A DNA stretch of 64,000 nt from contig CAZUMS010000002.1 of NCBI GenBank assembly GCA_964621525.1, forward strand, positions 14,827 to 78,826, given 5' to 3'. Positions 17,615 through 25,199 of this stretch are shown here, in pieces; position 1 is the first letter of the stretch, and each line of letters starts with the position of its first letter. Source of the stretch: CAZMGV01 sp964621525 [NCBI: uncultured bacterium] (GTDB taxonomy: Bacteria > JAGRBM01). The notes below the pieces were generated by a model. It was given only the letters and a program-made list of their open reading frames with translations, ran no database searches and was not told where the DNA came from. Both the position numbers and the translations under genes were made by a program.

Positions 17615-18928
17615 TCAACGGCCAGTGGTCGCCTGAAAATCGCGGATCCGCTTCACAATGGCCTCGGCGACATCGTCTGGGCAGGAGTTCCGCACGGTGA
17701 AAATTGCGTAGTTGGTGAATTCGCGCATGGCGTCCTGCAGCAGCTCGAAATTGAGAAGCTCCGAAAGCCCCTCGATGGCGAGTGCCCGCTGGTTGCCCTG
17801 GCCGCCGGCTTTCTGATTTCCCAGAATCGCCTCGGCATCCAGCAGGCCGTCCGCATTCAGCGACACGTTTTTCAGGACCTCGGCAAAACGGGTGCTGGCC
17901 AGTTCCTTGATAAAATTGTTGAGTGCAGCCGCGAGGTCGAAGCCGGCTTTCCGGGCCGAGAGGTCTCCGTAGACCTGAAAGAGGAGCCGGTTCTGGTTTT
18001 CGACCAGGGCGCGGGCCTCGGCGGCGTAGTCGCGCTGGGCCTTCGGTGCGGTTTCCTCGCGGGCGATCCGGATGTGCTTCGACTTGCGGAGTTCGTAAAG
18101 GCTCCGCTTGCCCTCGAACTCCCCGAGCCGGGACAGCTTGACGAGCAGTTTGATTGTCCGGCGTCCATCGACAAGGGGGAGCATCCGCCGGGCGGATTCG
18201 GTTTCCGGCAGGACAGACGGCTGGGGCTCGGTGAGGGTGGGCACGGCATTTTCGTCCGGCATTTCCTCGTTGATGACGGCCCACTCGTCGGTGCGGCGGA
18301 TGCCTTCCATGAGCAGGTTCTGGGACGAGAGCGAGAAGCCGGACAGGTCTTCCGAGAGGAAGTTATCCCCTTCGATGAAGACGAAATCCCCGGTCTCAAG
18401 CGTGAACAGCGAGTAGACGATCTCCTCGATCTGTGCGCGCACGCTGTCCCAGAGCTGCTGGGTCGTAAGGAAACCCTTTTCGACGAGCAGTTTTCCGAAC
18501 CGTTTTTCCTCGGTGTAATCCTTCTCGACCTCCCGGAGCTGGCGCTTGTCGATGATGCCCCGGTTCAGCAGGAACACGCCGATCTTGTATTCGGGGTGCG
18601 TGCTGACGGCGAAGATGATCTCGCCGGAACGGAAATAGATGGCCTTTTCGTACCCTTCCATGAAGATGCGGAGCACGCCGCTCCGGGCGATCATGGTCAG
18701 GAAGCTGAAGACGTCGGCGATGGGCATATTCCCGAGGGAACCCATGAACAGGGGGTTGCCCTCGGGCATGTCGCGGATGGCACCTCTGGCCGTGAGTATT
18801 CCAAGGGTGTTTTCCCCCTCGAAGACGACCTTGAGCGTCTGCCCCGGTTCGAGGTTCAGATGCTCCAGGGTCTCGGGCGGAAGCTGGAGAGCCCCCTGCT
18901 CGTCGACGGTGATTTCCTTGACTGCCAT
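17615..18928 (-). CDS. AbrB-like plus DUF4388 domain protein
   Basis: 437 residues. Residues about 5-47 (VDEQGALQLPPETLEHLNLE, then PGQTLKVVFEG) read like an AbrB/SpoVT swapped-hairpin domain. The DUF4388 region follows at about 60-165 (MGSLGNMPIADVFSFLTMI; GSGxLRIF-type pattern). A second region at about 130-210 (KRFGKLLVEKGFLTTQQLW) resembles the helical module often found after DUF4388. The C-terminal half is helical without recognised family. DUF4388 proteins occur in signalling and gliding-motility settings in deltaproteobacteria, but the role here is unknown. It starts 1 base after the proS stop region. Confidence 0.82.
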   Translation of the reverse strand: MAVKEITVDEQGALQLPPETLEHLNLEPGQTLKVVFEGENTLGILTARGAIRDMPEGNPLFMGSLGNMPIADVFSFLTMIARSGVLRIFMEGYEKAIYFRSGEIIFAVSTHPEYKIGVFLLNRGIIDKRQLREVEKDYTEEKRFGKLLVEKGFLTTQQLWDSVRAQIEEIVYSLFTLETGDFVFIEGDNFLSEDLSGFSLSSQNLLMEGIRRTDEWAVINEEMPDENAVPTLTEPQPSVLPETESARRMLPLVDGRRTIKLLVKLSRLGEFEGKRSLYELRKSKHIRIAREETAPKAQRDYAAEARALVENQNRLLFQVYGDLSARKAGFDLAAALNNFIKELASTRFAEVLKNVSLNADGLLDAEAILGNQKAGGQGNQRALAIEGLSELLNFELLQDAMREFTNYAIFTVRNSCPDDVAEAIVKRIRDFQATTGR

Positions 18929-18929
18929 T

Positions 18930-20693
18930 TTAGCGCCGCAGCAGGTGAGTTTTCACGAACTCCTCGACCTGTGCAAGCTGCACGGCGTCGGTTTTTCCGG
19001 TCCTGCGGTCCCGGAACTCCACGTTCCCGTCCTTGAGTCCTTTGGCGCCGACCGAGAGGCGGACCGGCAGGCCGAGGAGGTCGGCGTCCTTGAACTTGAT
19101 GCCGGGCCTCTCGTCCCGGTCGTCATAGAGGACGTCCACGCCCAGCTTCTGCAGGGTTTCGTAGACCCGGTTCGAGGCTTCGACCACTTCCGGCTGATTG
19201 GCGTTCACACAGACGAGATGGACGTCGAACGGCGCGATCCCGGCCGGGAAGATGATCCCGTCCTTGTCGTGGTTCTGCTCGATGGCCGCCTGGAGCGTCC
19301 GGCTCACGCCGATACCGTAGGTTCCCATGATGACCGTGTGGCGGTCGCCGTTCTCTGCCAGATAACCGAGCTTCATGGGCTCCGAATACCGGGTGCCCAG
19401 CTTGAAGATATGCCCCACTTCGATGCCGCGCAGGAGATCCAGCTTGCCGTTCTGGCAGCGGGGGCAGGCATCGCCGGCCTTCACCGTGCGCAGCTCGACG
19501 TAGGCGGTGGTCTCGAAGTCGCGGCCGGGGTTCACGCCGACGAGGTGGTAATCTTCCCGGTTGGCACCGCAGCCGGCGTCCACGAGAGTCTTTACCGTGT
19601 GATCGGCGTATATGGGGGCTTTCTTCTTCAGGTTCACCGGACCGGCAAAACCCGGCGGAGCCCCGGTAATCTCTTTCACCACGGCGTCGCTCGCGAGCAG
19701 CACCCAGTCGGCCTTGCAGGCGTTCTTCAGCTTGATCTCGTTCACGGTGTCGTCGCCGCGCACAAGGGCAATCACCGGGCCCTGATCCGTTTCGTAGATC
19801 ATGGTCTTGATCTTGTCGTGGGGCGTCATCTTGAGGAATGCAGCCACTTCCTCGACCGACTTGAGGCCGGGTGTATGGACTTCCTCGGGCTTCGGTTTTT
19901 TCGGCGCGCCGGGAGCAGGGTCAGTGGCCCTGGCTTCGGCCTTCTCCACGTTCGCCGTGTAGTTGCATGAGTTGCAGGAGGCGATGGCGTCCTCTCCGGC
20001 ATCGGCCAGCACGGTGAACTCGTGGGACGAACTGCCGCCGATGGAGCCGGTATCGGCTTCGACGACCCGGAACTTGAGGCCGCACCGCTCGAACACCCGG
20101 CTGTAGGCTCCGCGCATGTTCTCGTATTCGCGGTCCAGGTCCTCGTAAGAGGCATGGAAGCTGTAGCCGTCCTTCATCAGGAACTCGCGCCCGCGCATGA
20201 GGCCGAACCGGGGCCTGACCTCGTCGCGGAACTTGTTGCCGATCTGGTAGAAATTCTTGGGCAGCTCGCGGTAGCTGCGCAGGTCCTGACGGACGAGATC
20301 GACGATGGCTTCCTCGTGGGTCGGCCCCAGGCAGAACTCCCGGTCGTGGCGGTCCTTGATGCGGAGCAGCTCCTTGCCGTACTTCGACCAGCGGCCGGAC
20401 TCCTGCCACAGCTCCGCCGGGACGACGCCCGGCAGGGACACTTCGAGGCATCCCGCCCGGTCCATCTCCTGCTGAACGATGGCCTGGACCTTGCGCAGCG
20501 CGCGCAGGCCCATCGGCATGTAGTCGTAGATGCCGGCGGCCAGTTTACGGATCAGTCCGGCCCTGAGCATCAGCTTGTGGGAGATCAGCTCGGCGTCGGT
20601 GGGGTCTTCGCGGAGAGTCGGCAGGTGATACTGGGTCTGTTTCAAGGAGGCATCCTGTCCGGGCGCCGGCACTGCCTCTTGCAGGCCGGGCAC
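18930..20693 (-). CDS. proS: Prolyl-tRNA synthetase
   Basis: 587 residues from a GTG at 20693; a TTG at 20645 (LKQTQYHLPTLRED) is an alternative that better matches the family's N-terminus. Class II motifs are present (RKVQAIVQQEMDRAG; RFGLMRGREFLMKDGYSF; GTYGIGVSRTLQAAIE). An editing YbaK-like insertion spans about 235-395, as in bacterial-type ProS. CxxC pairs (SCNSC about 240; CPRC about 415) flank the insertion. It charges tRNA-Pro in the cytoplasm. It starts a minus-strand run with the DUF4388 protein, pyrF and anmK. Confidence 0.96.
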   Translation of the reverse strand: MPGLQEAVPAPGQDASLKQTQYHLPTLREDPTDAELISHKLMLRAGLIRKLAAGIYDYMPMGLRALRKVQAIVQQEMDRAGCLEVSLPGVVPAELWQESGRWSKYGKELLRIKDRHDREFCLGPTHEEAIVDLVRQDLRSYRELPKNFYQIGNKFRDEVRPRFGLMRGREFLMKDGYSFHASYEDLDREYENMRGAYSRVFERCGLKFRVVEADTGSIGGSSSHEFTVLADAGEDAIASCNSCNYTANVEKAEARATDPAPGAPKKPKPEEVHTPGLKSVEEVAAFLKMTPHDKIKTMIYETDQGPVIALVRGDDTVNEIKLKNACKADWVLLASDAVVKEITGAPPGFAGPVNLKKKAPIYADHTVKTLVDAGCGANREDYHLVGVNPGRDFETTAYVELRTVKAGDACPRCQNGKLDLLRGIEVGHIFKLGTRYSEPMKLGYLAENGDRHTVIMGTYGIGVSRTLQAAIEQNHDKDGIIFPAGIAPFDVHLVCVNANQPEVVEASNRVYETLQKLGVDVLYDDRDERPGIKFKDADLLGLPVRLSVGAKGLKDGNVEFRDRRTGKTDAVQLAQVEEFVKTHLLRR

Positions 20694-20770
20694 CCTTCGA
20701 ACGTGCGCGTTCTTAATTCGCGGGACTCAGGGTGGCAACCACAGGGGCGGCCGTGGCGTCGTTTGGGCTG

Positions 20771-21061
20771 CTATTTCTTTCCGAACAGCCCGTCCAGCGC
20801 GGCCCTGGCCTTGGCCTTGGGGTCCGCCGCGCCCTTGCCCCCGGTGGTCCGGATCGAAAAGTAGTCGCAGAAATTGGCAGTGTTTTTCTCAACCACCCGG
20901 TCGGCCTGGGGTTCCCGGCAGCCGTTGTAGGCTCCCGGGTCGTAGTGGATGCAGTGCACGCAGGCGTGAAGATCGGCCGAGCAGAGGGGGCAGGTTTCCC
21001 GCCGGCCGACGGGTTCGGCGACGGAGACGGTTTTGCCGCAGGCGGGGCAGGGGATCTGCAT
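20771..21061 (-). CDS. Small eight-cysteine zinc-ribbon protein
   Basis: 96 residues with cysteines at 5, 8, 24, 27, 34, 37, 48 and 65. The first four form a two-knuckle zinc ribbon (CPAC...CPLC). The second group, CVHCIHYDPGAYNGC followed by NFCDYF, resembles a conserved module in small uncharacterised bacterial proteins. No membrane segment. It lies upstream of proS on the same strand and downstream of the ECF operon terminator, so it probably has its own promoter. Function unknown; metal binding is inferred from the cysteine pattern. Confidence 0.8.
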   Translation of the reverse strand: MQIPCPACGKTVSVAEPVGRRETCPLCSADLHACVHCIHYDPGAYNGCREPQADRVVEKNTANFCDYFSIRTTGGKGAADPKAKARAALDGLFGKK

Positions 21062-21089
21062 GGACCAAAGCGTAGCACAGCGGCAGACG

Positions 21090-21113
21090 AAAACGGCTCC
21101 CGGTAGGGAGCCG
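21090..21113 (-). terminator. Rho-independent terminator of the ECF sigma operon
   Basis: An 8-bp perfect stem CGGCTCCC/GGGAGCCG with a 4-base loop (21094-21113) is followed, on the minus strand, by TTTT. It lies 30 bases after the stop of the Spy-like gene and overlaps nothing else, so it should end the sigma/anti-sigma/Spy-like transcript. Confidence 0.75.
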
Positions 21114-21142
21114 ATTTCACCGGGATTTCCGGAAAGCCCGGA

Positions 21143-21952
21143 TCAGTCGCGGTTCCTGCGGCGGGATTTGATCCGCTCCAGCTCCTCCTCGAACTTCTTG
21201 CGCTGTTCTTCGGAAAGCGAGGTCATGACCTTGGCCTTGGTGGAGTCCTTGAGTTTCTTGAACTCCTCGCGGAACTGCTCGGCCTTTTCCCGTGCGGCTG
21301 TCCGGATTTCGGCGAAGACCGCGAGGGCCTTTTCAGCCTCGGTGTCGTTCATCTTGATCTCGTCGAACAACCGGTCCTTCAGCCGTTCGTAGGTTTCGAT
21401 GGCGACGGCGACGTCATTGGCGCGTTTGCCAAAGCGTTCCTCGGCCCGCTCCCGGAGTTTCGGCCGGTCCTCGCGCCGGCTTTCGGGCGGCGGCGGGCCC
21501 TGATGACCGGCAGGCGGCTCGTCGCGCTTTTCCTGCCGGGCCTTGTCCGCATTGGCGAACTCTTCTTCGACAATACCCGAGATCTTCGTCTTGCGGTCGT
21601 CTTTGAACAGGGCCGCGAGTTTGGTGCGGGTCAACTGGCGGATTTCCTCGCCGGCGGCCTTAGCCTTGCGGCCCAGCCGGATGCGCTCGTCGTCGGCTTC
21701 ATCGACATACTGATGGATCTTGAGGCGCTGTTCCTTCGACAGGTCCAGCCGGTTGAGCGCCTTGAGGAGTTTGCCGGGACGGCCGGCCGCTTCATCCTCT
21801 TCGGGCGGGGCTTCCGGGGCAGGAACGGCCGGGGCCGTTTCCTGGGCCTGGGGCGGTTCCTTATCGCCCTTTCGGTCCTTGGCCTGGAGGGGAACGCCCG
21901 AGGCGGCAATTATCAGCCCTGCCAGCAGAATTCGGTTCAGGTATTTCGTCAT
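21143..21952 (-). CDS. Exported Spy/CpxP-like helical protein
   Basis: 269 residues with a signal peptide (MTKYLNRILLAGLIIAASG, cleavage near PLQAK). A Pro/Glu/Ala-rich linker covers about 30-57. The rest is highly charged and helical, with two repeats of a Leu-x-Ser/Thr-x-Glu-Gln-Arg pattern (LSKEQRLKIHQYV and LSEEQRKKFEEEL) like the LTxxQ motifs of Spy/CpxP-type periplasmic chaperones and metal sensors. It is the third gene behind an ECF sigma factor and its probable anti-sigma, 46 bases after the latter, so it is likely both a target and perhaps the sensor of that circuit. Confidence 0.72.
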   Translation of the reverse strand: MTKYLNRILLAGLIIAASGVPLQAKDRKGDKEPPQAQETAPAVPAPEAPPEEDEAAGRPGKLLKALNRLDLSKEQRLKIHQYVDEADDERIRLGRKAKAAGEEIRQLTRTKLAALFKDDRKTKISGIVEEEFANADKARQEKRDEPPAGHQGPPPPESRREDRPKLRERAEERFGKRANDVAVAIETYERLKDRLFDEIKMNDTEAEKALAVFAEIRTAAREKAEQFREEFKKLKDSTKAKVMTSLSEEQRKKFEEELERIKSRRRNRD

Positions 21953-21998
21953 GGTTCGGTTACCTCATCTTCAGGTTGGAGGAGCGTGCGGGTGTTTT

Positions 21999-22418
21999 TC
22001 ATCCCTGATCGTCGAGAAAGATCCAGTCCATCCGGCTCCGGTAGCTGGAGCCGTTTCCGGTGCTTCCGGAAGGCAAATCGATCCGGCTGATCTCCTGGTC
22101 CAAACGGGCGAGCGGATCGGAGGTTTCAGAGAAGGAATCCTGATCGGTCTCCACGAGCCACTCGAGCCGGTCGGCGAGCTGATCGTTAGTTACGTTCTCG
22201 TGCCGGGAGACCGAGAGGAACACGACCAGCGCGGCCAGAGCCGCGCCCGTGCTGAGCTGCCAGAGCCGCCAGCGGCGTGAGGTCCCGGATTGTTCCGCCG
22301 CCTGTGCTCCGGCTGCCCGGAGCTTGAACTCCGAAAGGGGCCGGACTGGCTTTGCCCGCTCGCTCCTGAAATAGGCGTCGATCTGCCGGTCCAGCCGGTC
22401 GTCCTTCGGGTTATTCAT
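21999..22418 (-). CDS. Probable single-pass anti-sigma factor
   Basis: 139 residues: a cytoplasmic N-terminus of about 48 residues rich in basic residues, one membrane helix at about 52-70 (LSTGAALAALVVFLSVSRH) and an acidic periplasmic tail of about 68 residues. The gene overlaps the upstream ECF sigma gene by 8 bases, the usual arrangement for sigma/anti-sigma pairs. It lacks a recognisable zinc anti-sigma (HxxxCxxC) motif. Assignment rests on topology and context. Confidence 0.7.
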   Translation of the reverse strand: MNNPKDDRLDRQIDAYFRSERAKPVRPLSEFKLRAAGAQAAEQSGTSRRWRLWQLSTGAALAALVVFLSVSRHENVTNDQLADRLEWLVETDQDSFSETSDPLARLDQEISRIDLPSGSTGNGSSYRSRMDWIFLDDQG

Positions 22419-22992
22419 GTCCGGCCACTCCTCGTTCTTCCAGTTTCGCCCGGAACCGCTTGCGCGCCCGGTGAAGCCGCACCTTCACCAGGGCGGCCGG
22501 CCGGCGGTACACGGCCGCCAGTTCTTTCACTTCAAGTCCTTCGACCTCCGAGAGCCAGAGGATATCCCGGTCGTCGGTCGAAACCTCCGCGAACAGCTTC
22601 TGGACGATGCCCAGTGCCTCGCCTGTAAAGGCTGCCTGCTCCGGATTGGGCGCATGATTTTCCGGCTCAAACTGCGATGCCGTCTGATCCCGGAGGGAAT
22701 CCAGGGACTGGGTCGTCCGGTGGCGCTTGCTGCGAAGGATATCGAGAACGGCGTTCCGGGTCGACCGCCACAGCCAGGCTTCCTGCTGCGCGAGCAGCTC
22801 GAACGTGGGCCGGGATTCGATGTACCGGCTGAACACGTCCTGCACGGCATCTTCGCCAGCCGCGGATGAACCGAGCTGCTTGCCGGCGTAGCGTGCCAGC
22901 GCTCCGGACATCCGTTGCCAGAGCGCTTCGAGGGACAAGGGAGGATCTTTGACCTCTGCGAACACCACGGGTTGTGCGGTCACGTATTCCAT
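22411..22992 (-). CDS. ECF-type RNA polymerase sigma factor
   Basis: 193 residues. Region 2 shows GEDAVQDVFSRYIESRPTF and WLWRSTRNAVLDILRSKRH; region 4 shows DILWLSEVEGLEVKELAAVY and a helix-turn-helix ending LVKVRLHRARKRF. The approximately 35-residue linker between them is acidic and variable, as usual. It directs transcription of a regulon that probably includes its own operon. It is translated with the overlapping anti-sigma gene. The upstream 160 bases are shared with the divergent ribbon-helix-helix gene. Confidence 0.92.
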   Translation of the reverse strand: MEYVTAQPVVFAEVKDPPLSLEALWQRMSGALARYAGKQLGSSAAGEDAVQDVFSRYIESRPTFELLAQQEAWLWRSTRNAVLDILRSKRHRTTQSLDSLRDQTASQFEPENHAPNPEQAAFTGEALGIVQKLFAEVSTDDRDILWLSEVEGLEVKELAAVYRRPAALVKVRLHRARKRFRAKLEERGVAGHE

Positions 22993-23075
22993 CCTGACGG
23001 GAAAACGGCCGGACCACCGGCAGGTTACCCCATTTTACGCTGGAAAATCACTAAACCATTGAAATGACAGAGGGA

Positions 23076-23105
23076 TTGACGGATATATGGCAGGTGCCAT
23101 ATAGT
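23076..23105 (+). promoter_or_regulatory. Sigma-70 promoter with embedded palindromic operator
   Basis: TTGACG (23076-23081) and TATAGT (23100-23105) are separated by 18 bases, the strongest sigma-70-like promoter seen in the window. A perfect inverted repeat (arms TATATGGCA and TGCCATATA around GG, 23084-23103) fills the spacer and overlaps the -10 box. A repressor bound there would block RNA polymerase. The downstream gene at 23153 encodes a ribbon-helix-helix protein, so autoregulation is the natural reading. Confidence 0.7.
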
Positions 23106-23152
23106 AGTAGAAGTGCCCACATCCCCGCCTCAGGCAGGGGAAGGTATCCGCT

Positions 23153-23362
23153 ATGGCCTCGAACAAGGTCGTGACCACGATTTACATTACGCGCGAGCAG
23201 GAAGAGATGCTGAAGGCATTGTCGGCCCGCACGAAGGTCGCGATGGCAGAATACATCCGCCAGGGCATCAATCTGATTCTTCAGAAGTACGAGGACGAGA
23301 TCCCGGGCCAGCGGTCGCTGTTCGATGTGGAGACGACCGCCACGCTTCGTAGAGACGAATGA
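23153..23362 (+). CDS. Ribbon-helix-helix (CopG-family) DNA-binding protein
   Basis: 69 residues. The N-terminal strand VVTTIYITREQ pairs in a dimer to contact DNA; two helices follow (EEMLKALSARTKVAMAEYIRQGINLIL), here quoted by their ends EEMLKALS and AMAEYIRQG. GGGGAAGG lies 7 bases before the ATG. No toxin gene follows: the next gene is convergent rsmA, whose 3' end overlaps this gene by 95 bases. It may be a stand-alone regulator that controls its own palindromic promoter. Confidence 0.83.
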   Translation: MASNKVVTTIYITREQEEMLKALSARTKVAMAEYIRQGINLILQKYEDEIPGQRSLFDVETTATLRRDE

Positions 23363-24131
23363 ACGCCTCCGGCGGATGCGACTCGGCCCGCGACCGGGGG
23401 TCGAGTCCTGCAGCCTCGAGAATTTGCCTGACGCCGTCCCCCTCCAGCCCCAAACCCCGTTCCAGCGAATTGGCGATGGTCTTTCTCCGGTAGGCGAACG
23501 CCGCCCGGATAACCCGGCTCCGGTCCCGGGCGGCCTCGGGTTTCACCGCTTCCGGCTTCGACCGGAGCTCCACCACCGCTGAGTAAACCTTCGGGACCGG
23601 CCTGAACACCGTGGGCGGCACCTTGAACGCCAGCCGGACCGACGACTGGAGCTGGACGGCGACTGAAAGGGAACCGTAATCCTTGGTTCCCGGTTTGGCC
23701 GCCAGCCGCTGAGCCACTTCGAGCTGGAGCATCAGGGCGGCCCGTTCCCAGGACCGGGCCGATTCGATCAGGCCGAACATGATCTCCGTGGAGATCGAAT
23801 AGGGCAGGTTGGCTGCAATCCGGAGGATTCCCCGTTCGGGAAGGAACGTCGGCCAGTCGATGTCCAGGGCATCCGCACGGACGATCTCCACCGGTTTTGG
23901 CAGACGCCCCGGGAGCGCTTCCGCCAGCCGGTAATCTACCTCGACGGCGGTCACGTCCGCCCCCATCTCCAGCATTTCTTTCGTGAGCGCTCCCTCGCCT
24001 GGACCGATCTCGAGAACCCGCGAGCCCGGCGGCGCCCCCTCGAGCGCAAGGGCGGCGATCTTCCTCGAGATGTTCCGGTCGGTCAGGAAGTTCTGGCCGA
24101 GCCGTTTCGACGGGCGGAAGCCGGGCTTCAT
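23268..24131 (-). CDS. rsmA: 16S rRNA dimethyladenosine transferase RsmA (KsgA)
   Basis: 287 residues from the ATG at 24131 (MKPGFRPSKRLGQNFLTD), chosen because the GQNFLTD block is normally within the first 20 residues; an upstream in-frame ATG adds 26 residues that overlap tsaD. SAM-binding LEIGPGEGALTKEM and the catalytic NLPYSIS motif are present. It dimethylates two adjacent adenines near the 3' end of 16S rRNA. It follows tsaD by 5 bases. Its C-terminal tail of about 20 residues beyond the family end overlaps the convergent ribbon-helix-helix gene. Confidence 0.95.
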   Translation of the reverse strand: MKPGFRPSKRLGQNFLTDRNISRKIAALALEGAPPGSRVLEIGPGEGALTKEMLEMGADVTAVEVDYRLAEALPGRLPKPVEIVRADALDIDWPTFLPERGILRIAANLPYSISTEIMFGLIESARSWERAALMLQLEVAQRLAAKPGTKDYGSLSVAVQLQSSVRLAFKVPPTVFRPVPKVYSAVVELRSKPEAVKPEAARDRSRVIRAAFAYRRKTIANSLERGLGLEGDGVRQILEAAGLDPRSRAESHPPEAFIRLYEAWRSSPHRTATAGPGSRPRTSEESD

Positions 24132-24136
24132 GGGGC

Positions 24137-25198
24137 TTACCGTCCGGTCCGCGGCTTTTCGCGCCGGGGAATGGGTGAATCTGCCGGCAGCGTGTCGGCG
24201 ACCGGCCATCGGGCCTTGGGACTCGCCTCCAGACCGTCGGGCGGTTCTCCGCGGCGGCGGCGGTTCAGGGCCACGCGGGCGATCATGGCCGCGTTGTCGG
24301 TGCAGTAGGCGGGCGGGGGGAAACAGAACCTCAGGTGACGGAGCCGGACGGCTTCGCTCCTCAGGTACGAATTCGCCGCGACGCCGCCCACGATCACGAC
24401 GTCCGGGATGCCGAACTCGTCAGCTGCCAGCCGGCAGCGGCCGAGCAGCGTGTCCACGACCGTTTTCTGGAGCGAGGCCGAGAAATCCTGCACTTGTTGT
24501 CCGTCGAGAGCGCCGCCGGATGTGCTGGTTTCCTCCCGGACCCGGTAGAGCAGCGCGGTCTTTACGCCGGAGAAGGAAAAATCGTAGGGGTGGCCCTGGA
24601 TTCTGGGAACGGGCAGCGGATAGCGCGCCGGGTCCCCTCCCTGCGCGGTGCGGTCCACGGCGGGACCGCCGGGATAGCCGAGCCCGAGGAGCTTGGCTCC
24701 CTTGTCGAACGCTTCGCCCGCAGCGTCGTCCCGGGTGGAGCCCATGAGCCGGTGCCCTTCGGGGAGCACGGCATAAAGGCTCGTGTGTCCGCCCGAGACG
24801 AGCAGGGCGATGAACGGCGGCCTGGGCGCGCCCGGTACCAGTTCGACCGACGCGAGGTGTCCCTCCAGGTGGTTTACGGCATAGAGCGGAATCCCGGCGG
24901 CGAAGGAGAGGGCCTTGGCGAAATTCACGCCGACATGGAGGCAGCCGATCAGTCCCGGCCCGCTGGTGACGCCGATGGCGGCGAGCTCGTGGATTTTGAG
25001 ACCGGTCTGCCTGCACAGCTCGTCGAACAGGACCGGGAGCTTTTCGAGGTGCTTGCGGGCGGCGAGTTCCGGAACCACGCCGCCGTGAACTTCATGGTCC
25101 TTGATCTGTGAGTAGACGAGGGACCCTGCGACGGTGTCGCCGTCCAGAAGGGCGACGGCGGTTTCATCGCAGGAGGTTTCGATCCCGAGTATTTTCAC
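24137..25198 (-). CDS. tsaD: tRNA N6-adenosine threonylcarbamoyltransferase TsaD
   Basis: 353 residues, full length. It transfers the threonylcarbamoyl group to A37 of ANN-decoding tRNAs, with TsaB/TsaE partners not seen here. The N-terminus ILGIETSCDETAVALL and the metal-binding HLEGHL block are present. The nucleotide-binding end shows VIVGGVAANSYLRSE. The C-terminal 25 residues are a low-similarity tail. It starts 1 base downstream of the cpoB-like gene and is 5 bases upstream of rsmA, forming a three-gene operon. Confidence 0.96.
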   Translation of the reverse strand: MKILGIETSCDETAVALLDGDTVAGSLVYSQIKDHEVHGGVVPELAARKHLEKLPVLFDELCRQTGLKIHELAAIGVTSGPGLIGCLHVGVNFAKALSFAAGIPLYAVNHLEGHLASVELVPGAPRPPFIALLVSGGHTSLYAVLPEGHRLMGSTRDDAAGEAFDKGAKLLGLGYPGGPAVDRTAQGGDPARYPLPVPRIQGHPYDFSFSGVKTALLYRVREETSTSGGALDGQQVQDFSASLQKTVVDTLLGRCRLAADEFGIPDVVIVGGVAANSYLRSEAVRLRHLRFCFPPPAYCTDNAAMIARVALNRRRRGEPPDGLEASPKARWPVADTLPADSPIPRREKPRTGR

Positions 25199-25199
25199 A

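Noticed and set aside
17489-19970. Two long plus-strand ORFs opposite the DUF4388 gene and proS
   Set aside because: Antisense shadows with low-complexity composition and no domains; proS and DUF4388 frames are conserved.
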